A stretch of 10,816 nucleotides of DNA from Coemansia sp. RSA 922 (lineage: Eukaryota; Kickxellomycota; Kickxellomycetes; Kickxellales; Kickxellaceae). Location of the stretch: contig JANBQS010000887.1 in assembly GCA_027577415.1 (NCBI GenBank), positions 1 to 10,816 of the forward strand, given 5' to 3'. Positions 7,399-10,816 of this stretch are shown one piece after another. A model generated the notes under the pieces. That model searched no databases. It was not told where the DNA came from and saw only the letters and a program-made list of their open reading frames with translations. Position numbers and translations under genes: made by a program. How positions within the stretch are numbered: the stretch's first letter is position 1; the number at the start of each line of letters is the position of its first letter.

Positions 7399-7795
7399 GT
7401 TGGTTAACTTTGGTGGAATATAAAATAGATGATAGTGGAGTATGAGCGGTTTTATTACTAGCAAATGCGAAATCCCAGTATGTTAAAGTGTGCATAGTTG
7501 CGTATCAAACAAGTGAGTTATGGACTATATTTACGAGAGTGATGTCATAGTTGTTTTAAATGGTTTTTTTTTTTGCTATAAATATTTAATACAGCATCAT
7601 CTCGAGCTTTTTGCTACCTACGATTTTCTGGTGGTGGATGTCCTTCGATGATTGACCAAACCAAGTTGACTTGGGATTCGGTCTTTCTTCTTTGCCTCTG
7701 GCCATTTACTTCCTGACATAAAGGTGTTTAAGTCCACATCAGATGACATATGAGGATTCTCCACACCACCCTGCCCAGAGCGTCCACATCAAGGC
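7399..7795. other. AT-rich spacer with AAGAB leader and recombinase-like debris
   Basis: About 400 bp with no intact gene. The part next to 7399 is the leader of the minus-strand adaptin-binding gene. A T13 run precedes TATAAATATTTAA around 7577-7589; it reads as TATA in either direction and could serve the minus-strand gene, but no position is certain. From about 7625 to 7795 the minus strand carries protein-like fragments in two frames, described with the recombinase-like relic. Confidence 0.5.
7625..7795 (-). pseudogene. Decayed tyrosine-recombinase-like N-terminal fragment
   Basis: Reading on past the TAA that ends the 120-codon frame (7798-7796), the minus strand continues in the same frame with ALMWTLWAGWCGESS. 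That is the W..W..WC pattern seen after 'SxxNYS' in the core-binding domain of tyrosine recombinases from DIRS/Crypton-type mobile elements. The frame then stops again. A neighbouring frame goes on with SSDVDLNTFMSGSKWPEAKK and RIPSQLGLVNHRR until a stop near 7620. One nonsense codon (a lysine AAA to TAA would suffice) and one frameshift explain the pattern. The catalytic domain (R..H..R...Y) is not found. The assignment rests on a short motif and is tentative. Confidence 0.3.
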
Positions 7796-8158
7796 TTAGG
7801 AGTAGTTGGCACTTTTACTGAACTGGTCAACATATGCGGTAATGTCTGATTCTAAAAGGCCCTGGCGCAAGAAACCATCACGAATAACGCTTTGACAATG
7901 TAACTCCACTGGTAGCACTGCGTGTCTGGATGCCTGGGTTGTGACTGTAACTGTGGCTTTTGGATTGGCCACGGAGGGGCTCACAACATCATCCGAACCT
8001 TCTCCCGATGTATTATCTGAACCTGACAACACGGCACACATATCGCTAGCTGGTTCTTTCTCCACAACATTGTCAGACTCTCGACCATTGTTGATACCAG
8101 ATACCTGAGCATGCAATTGAGCGCATGCAGTAGAATCGGCATCATCCTCAGCGTTCAT
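7796..8158 (-). CDS. Hypothetical 120-residue protein, possibly the 5' part of a broken recombinase
   Basis: A 120-codon frame from ATG at 8158 to TAA at 7796. Residues 1-75 are acidic and low complexity (D, E, S and N-rich), likely disordered. Residues 82-120 look more structured, with VELHCQSVIRDGFLRQGL then ESDITAYVDQFSKSANYS. The last block resembles the helix before the W..W..WC motif of mobile-element tyrosine recombinases, and the matching continuation is found directly after the stop. I therefore think this is the surviving start of a broken element gene rather than a functional small protein. Codon use is less GC-biased than in the genes to the left. The reading frame itself is clear; whether it is expressed is unknown. 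Confidence 0.38.
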   Translation of the reverse strand: MNAEDDADSTACAQLHAQVSGINNGRESDNVVEKEPASDMCAVLSGSDNTSGEGSDDVVSPSVANPKATVTVTTQASRHAVLPVELHCQSVIRDGFLRQGLLESDITAYVDQFSKSANYS

Positions 8159-8835
8159 TATACCAAATCTCTACACTTGATTGGTGATAAAGCCGAGTTT
8201 GGATGTTTGTTCCTTTGAGTAGAACATGTAAACCAAAAGATATAGAATGATACGCAACTTTTGCCGATCAAATTCAGTTCAGTACCCGTCAGCACTTTTT
8301 CTTGCTCCCCTTTCTAACCTCTTGACTTATTTGGGCCAAGAAATTACTATTTTAAAAAATGTGTGTAGGGCTTGGGAGGTCAGCCGGGTACAAAGCCGAA
8401 TTAAAGCCAGCAAATACATATTTTATGGCTTACTTTCTTAGTTTCTCTTTGTAGAGTGTTTTTGCCTGATCCTGAACTACAGATTGCGTCTCCAAAATCA
8501 GTATTCTCATGATTAGCATTAAAAGAATAGTTGGCGGCCGCAGCAGCAGTGGGTATATTGGATGACGATGTATTTCAATATATGACGTCAGAATTCAAGC
8601 TATGACAGCAGGAAAACACTATATTTTCAAAGGAGCAAAGTCTCCCTTTGCATGGGTTTGAAGAGGGAGCGAGAAGAGCAGAGCATTTCCTTTTTCCTCA
8701 CCCTGCCTGATGCCTCTAGGCTGACCTACTTAAGCAGCTGTCTTGCCCGCCCCTTTTCCACATTCCTCTTTCCCAAAAACTCTACACTATTATTTACTGG
8801 CTTTCCATTGCTTTCAACTGCAGTACGTATTAACA
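8159..8835. other. AT-rich intergenic region with upstream sequences of the 147-residue gene
   Basis: About 680 bp. I find no supportable gene or RNA between 8159 and 8560; short open frames there lack any recognisable content. From about 8583 the stretch looks like a promoter: a CRE palindrome, then a C/T-rich segment (8730-8820) just before the ATG at 8836. A pyrimidine run ending in CTGCAG at about 8817-8822 could be a splice acceptor for an untranslated leader exon, but this is not demonstrated. Confidence 0.5.
8583..8590. promoter_or_regulatory. CRE palindrome TGACGTCA (candidate ATF/CREB bZIP site)
   Basis: A perfect 8-bp TGACGTCA, the full cyclic-AMP response element bound by ATF/CREB-type bZIP factors, which in fungi include stress regulators of the Atf1 type. 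It lies about 245 bp upstream of the ATG at 8836, a usual promoter distance. One such site can occur by chance in this length of DNA, so function is inferred only from its position. Confidence 0.35.
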
Positions 8836-9279
8836 ATGTCATCTGGATACCAAGCGGAACTATTTTTCTATGATTATCGTGCTAACAGTAGTGATGACTT
8901 AAAATGCTTACAAACTTTGGGTGTTGTAAAAATAAGTGGTGCAACTGTGGGTGATGCATTGCGCACTCTCTACACTCAAGTGGGATACAAGTTTGGCAAT
9001 GGTAGCAAGTTAATTATTATAAACAATATGACCACAACTGATTATGGTACTCCCATCAATGATGATTTTAAAATAGTTTATCTTCACCATCCAGTAATCG
9101 AGGTTCTTGAGGAGGAAGCTAGTAATAAAGGCTTTGACAAGAACTGCAGAGCCAATTGGCTAGGCGACTATATAATGCACTTGAGAAATAGTGTAGGAAT
9201 CCCAGGAGGCATTCATGTGGACAATAGAAATCTTGCCCTTGTAGATCCATGTGATATTCATGAGGGTCTGCGCTACTAG
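8836..9279 (+). CDS. Hypothetical 147-residue protein, AT-rich codon use
   Basis: I do not recognise this protein. The ATG at 8836 (AACAATG, A at -3) gives 147 residues; a start further upstream would add a C/T-rich promoter-like segment and is unlikely. It has no signal peptide and no membrane helix. The predicted pattern is mixed alpha/beta: a strand-like AELFFYDY (7-14), GVVKIS (29-34), a helix-like TVGDALRTLYTQVG (37-50), strand-like SKLIIIN (57-63), FKIVYLHHPVIEVLEE (78-93), and NWLGDYIMHLRNSVG (107-121). The strand-helix order around 29-63 recalls a ubiquitin-like fold such as the header of fungal Crinkler-type proteins, but without the usual motif this is a guess. Third positions are mostly A or T, unlike the NDC80, permease, RAX1-like and AAGAB genes. 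It faces the AAA-ATPase-like gene convergently. Confidence 0.5.
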   Translation: MSSGYQAELFFYDYRANSSDDLKCLQTLGVVKISGATVGDALRTLYTQVGYKFGNGSKLIIINNMTTTDYGTPINDDFKIVYLHHPVIEVLEEEASNKGFDKNCRANWLGDYIMHLRNSVGIPGGIHVDNRNLALVDPCDIHEGLRY

Positions 9280-9707
9280 GTGCTACTCGTGCTACAATCT
9301 TTACAGTTTCCAACCAGTAGATTTTGTAAGAGCACCCAGTACATATATGAAAATTTATGTATTTGAGCATAAAATAAGTCACCAATGTCGTGAAGCGTGA
9401 GAGCTAGGAGTATTGCTCTGTGTAGGGCAATCCCATTCAACAGTTATCCAGCAAAACCTAACGTGCCACATGTGGATCAGATCAACACTTAGCTGATACC
9501 AACATCACACTGTGATATCAGCGCTTAAATGCCCAAGACAATGATCATAGTATGTTTTTTTTATAGTATTTATACCCTTTTCCACTCAGTGTCTAGGTGG
9601 GGAATTGGGAGGGGTTCTTTTCTTCATGTTTTGAAATTGATTTACTTTATACATTTACAGAATTTGGTAAGCTTAGTCCAGTTTAACACCAGCTCCTCAA
9701 TTGTGCA
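9280..9707. other. Convergent intergenic region
   Basis: 428 bp between two genes pointing towards each other. It holds two hairpin-forming sequences (9412-9431 and 9492-9522), a CCACATGTGG palindrome at 9466-9475, and on the minus strand 21 further open codons after the stop of the ATPase-like gene (9707-9645). I see no tRNA and no intact gene. Confidence 0.5.
9492..9522. repeat. Nested inverted repeat (hairpin)
   Basis: The outer arms GCTGAT (9492-9497) and ATCAGC (9517-9522) flank an inner perfect inverted repeat ATCACA-C-TGTGAT (9504-9516). In total, 12 bp of pairing fall within 31 bases, with a 6-base bulge on the left side. A smaller hairpin (ATTGCTC/GGGCAAT, 9412-9431) lies 60 bp upstream. 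The region is AT-rich and lies between convergent 3' ends, so a structure in 3' UTRs or the end of a small non-autonomous element is possible. Confidence 0.5.
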
Positions 9708-10816
9708 CTAATTTTCAGTGTCCTGCCAATAATCTTGTGTGGCAAAATTGACATTGCCATGTTCCAGCTCCCTCAAAAACATTGCAACTGCATAAGGGTT
9801 GAACTTGCCACCAGTTCCGCCAAAAGCATACCCGTCGTACCACTTCGTGAGCGTTGTCATAATCACCTCAGTCGAGTAGTAGGAGATACGGCGATAACGT
9901 CCCCTTGCCGCCTCAACAAGCAATCTGACCTCAGTCCCGTCATGTGCAAACATGTCTACTAGGGAGTTATGTAGAACTGCAGGTTGCCCTCTATCGTCGT
10001 TTAGGCCGCTGTGATATCCGTGCACTGTAAGCGGGAGGAAGTGCACGCAGTTAGCACCAGAGCCGATGTCAACCAGTGGCAGCTTGTAGACGCCAACAAG
10101 AAGCCCACACTTCAAATCGTTGTTGTCTTTAAAGATCTTGTTGACGAGCGACGTGTACATCTCCGCTGCTGCCTTCTCCCAGGGCTGGCCACGTATAGCC
10201 TTCAGTGGCTTGTCGTACTCATCGAATAGTACGACATACTGGCTCATGTAGACGTCATGCAGTAAGTTCGATAGCCGCACAAAAATATTTTCCGCGTCAG
10301 ACTCTTGTAGTTCCCAGTGCTGTGCGGTCTTTTCAAGATGGAGCTCCATTGAATCGTGGTACTCGACTACTCTTTGGTGGCTAGCTTTTGCTCTGGTATC
10401 TAGATCAGCGCCTTCTAACTGTCTTAGCCACCGGTCCAATGTGCTATGTAGCGACGCCGCCAACTTTTTGTAGAATGTTCCCAGAGATGACGCAGAGACT
10501 TCCTACCATCTCAAAAGAAGACAATATTGTTAGCAACTTTTGGACAAGGCAAATCGTAGGCAACGAACACTACTATTAGAAATTGGGACTTTGTACTTAC
10601 CTTAAAGTTGATGCGGATGACTGGATAGCGGCAAAAGTGTTCATCAAAGAACTCTCGTTCCGTCGTGTACAAAAGAGACTCCTCAAACAGCTTCAGGCGC
10701 TCCGTCCGACCGGCTTCCAAGTCAACAGTACCATCGACTGGCTTGACGTCGTTGCTAGTGACGACGTTGAAGAATTCCTCAACGATCGAAAGGTTGAACG
10801 TCTTTCCAAAGCGCCG
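9708..10816 (-). CDS. AAA-ATPase-like protein (AAA-ATPase_like family), 5'-partial, shortened C-terminus
   Basis: A P-loop NTPase of the 'AAA-ATPase_like' family that is often fused to a PD-(D/E)xK nuclease-like domain; its cellular role in fungi is unknown. Exon 10816-10601 and exon 10502-9708 join to 336 residues, with the N-terminus outside the window. It starts in the Walker A motif RRFGKT (1-6), followed by FNLSIVEEFF. Next come YPVIRINFK (64-72, at the splice junction), Walker B YVVLFDEYDKPL (161-172), GLLVGVYKL (205-213), and the family's WYDGYAFG (293-300) with FNPYAVAMFL (306-315). It ends at YWQDTEN. The family normally runs on past YW..T into a nuclease-like half, which is absent here. 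The TAG is followed by 21 open codons that look like the usual continuation, so this is either a truncated but expressed ATPase or an early-stage pseudogene. Codons are more GC-ending than in the neighbouring orphan gene. Confidence 0.85.
10503..10600 (-). other. Spliceosomal intron in the AAA-ATPase-like gene
   Basis: A 98-bp minus-strand intron, phase 0. The donor is AAG|GTAAGT (intron starts at 10600), a perfect branch site GCTAAC lies inside, and the acceptor GGTAG ends at 10503. Splicing joins YPVIRINFK to EVSASSLGTFYKK and continues in the same frame into the exon with Walker B; without splicing the frame ends inside the intron. Confidence 0.92.

Noticed and set aside
7577..7589. TATAAATATTTAA as a defined promoter TATA box
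   Set aside because: It is nearly palindromic and sits in an AT-rich spacer next to T13. No plus-strand gene follows, and it is about 180 bp from the minus-strand ATG, so I list it only as a possibility.
8247..8441. 64-codon plus-strand open frame in the AT-rich spacer
   Set aside because: Short, no recognisable motif, no promoter-like lead and no support from neighbours; within chance expectation.
9119..9385. 88-codon minus-strand open frame opposite the 147-residue gene
   Set aside because: It overlaps the better-supported sense gene, starts in the spacer, and shows no domain-like pattern.
1..10816. tRNA, rRNA or CRISPR array
   Set aside because: I scanned the spacers for cloverleaf-like B-box sequence and for regularly spaced direct repeats and saw none; the only clear repeats are the tandem paralogues and small hairpins.

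Overview
The window looks like nuclear DNA from a fungus, most likely an early-diverging lineage. Three things point there. Two short introns (108 and 98 bp) have GTAAGT donors and CTRAY-type branch sites. The genes are compact and separated by T-rich promoters. The gene set is fungal or eukaryotic: NDC80, a RAX1-type RGS membrane protein, an AAGAB/IRC6 adaptin-binding protein and a fungal-type AAA-ATPase-like protein. Kickxellomycotina (Coemansia/Linderina-like) is my best guess, but it is inference only.

Layout, left to right. 1-723 (+) is the C-terminal third of the kinetochore protein NDC80. 1032-2138 (+) is a two-exon UPF0014/FetB-like membrane permease, and 2381-3898 (+) is its intronless tandem paralogue with a long hydrophilic, Cys-containing tail. 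3899-4690 is T-rich; inside it, 4184-4338 is an open stretch that shares the STIVHL motif with the first permease and may be a missed 3' exon. 4691-6394 (+) is a RAX1-like protein with a split RGS domain followed by three membrane helices. 6442-7398 (-) is an AAGAB/IRC6-like adaptor chaperone, tail-to-tail with it and 47 bp away.

From about 7400 to 9700 the sequence becomes more AT-rich and gene-poor. It holds a 120-codon reading frame (7796-8158, -) followed by out-of-frame remains that look like the N-terminal part of a tyrosine recombinase of the mobile-element type. A short gene of unknown function with AT-rich codon use (8836-9279, +) has a perfect CRE palindrome upstream. A convergent intergenic region contains a strong hairpin. 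9708-10816 (-) is the 3' part of an AAA-ATPase-like gene. It has Walker A and B motifs and one clean intron, but its frame stops early, before the nuclease-like half usually found in the family.

The left 7.4 kb is conserved housekeeping sequence. The one unusual item there is the tandem FetB-like pair, which has no ATPase partner gene in view. The right 3.4 kb has the look of an accessory, fast-evolving compartment. I see no operon-like system linking the genes and no convincing evidence for a wholly new system. The strongest leads are the permease pair with its tail, and the truncated ATPase next to the recombinase remnant and the orphan gene.
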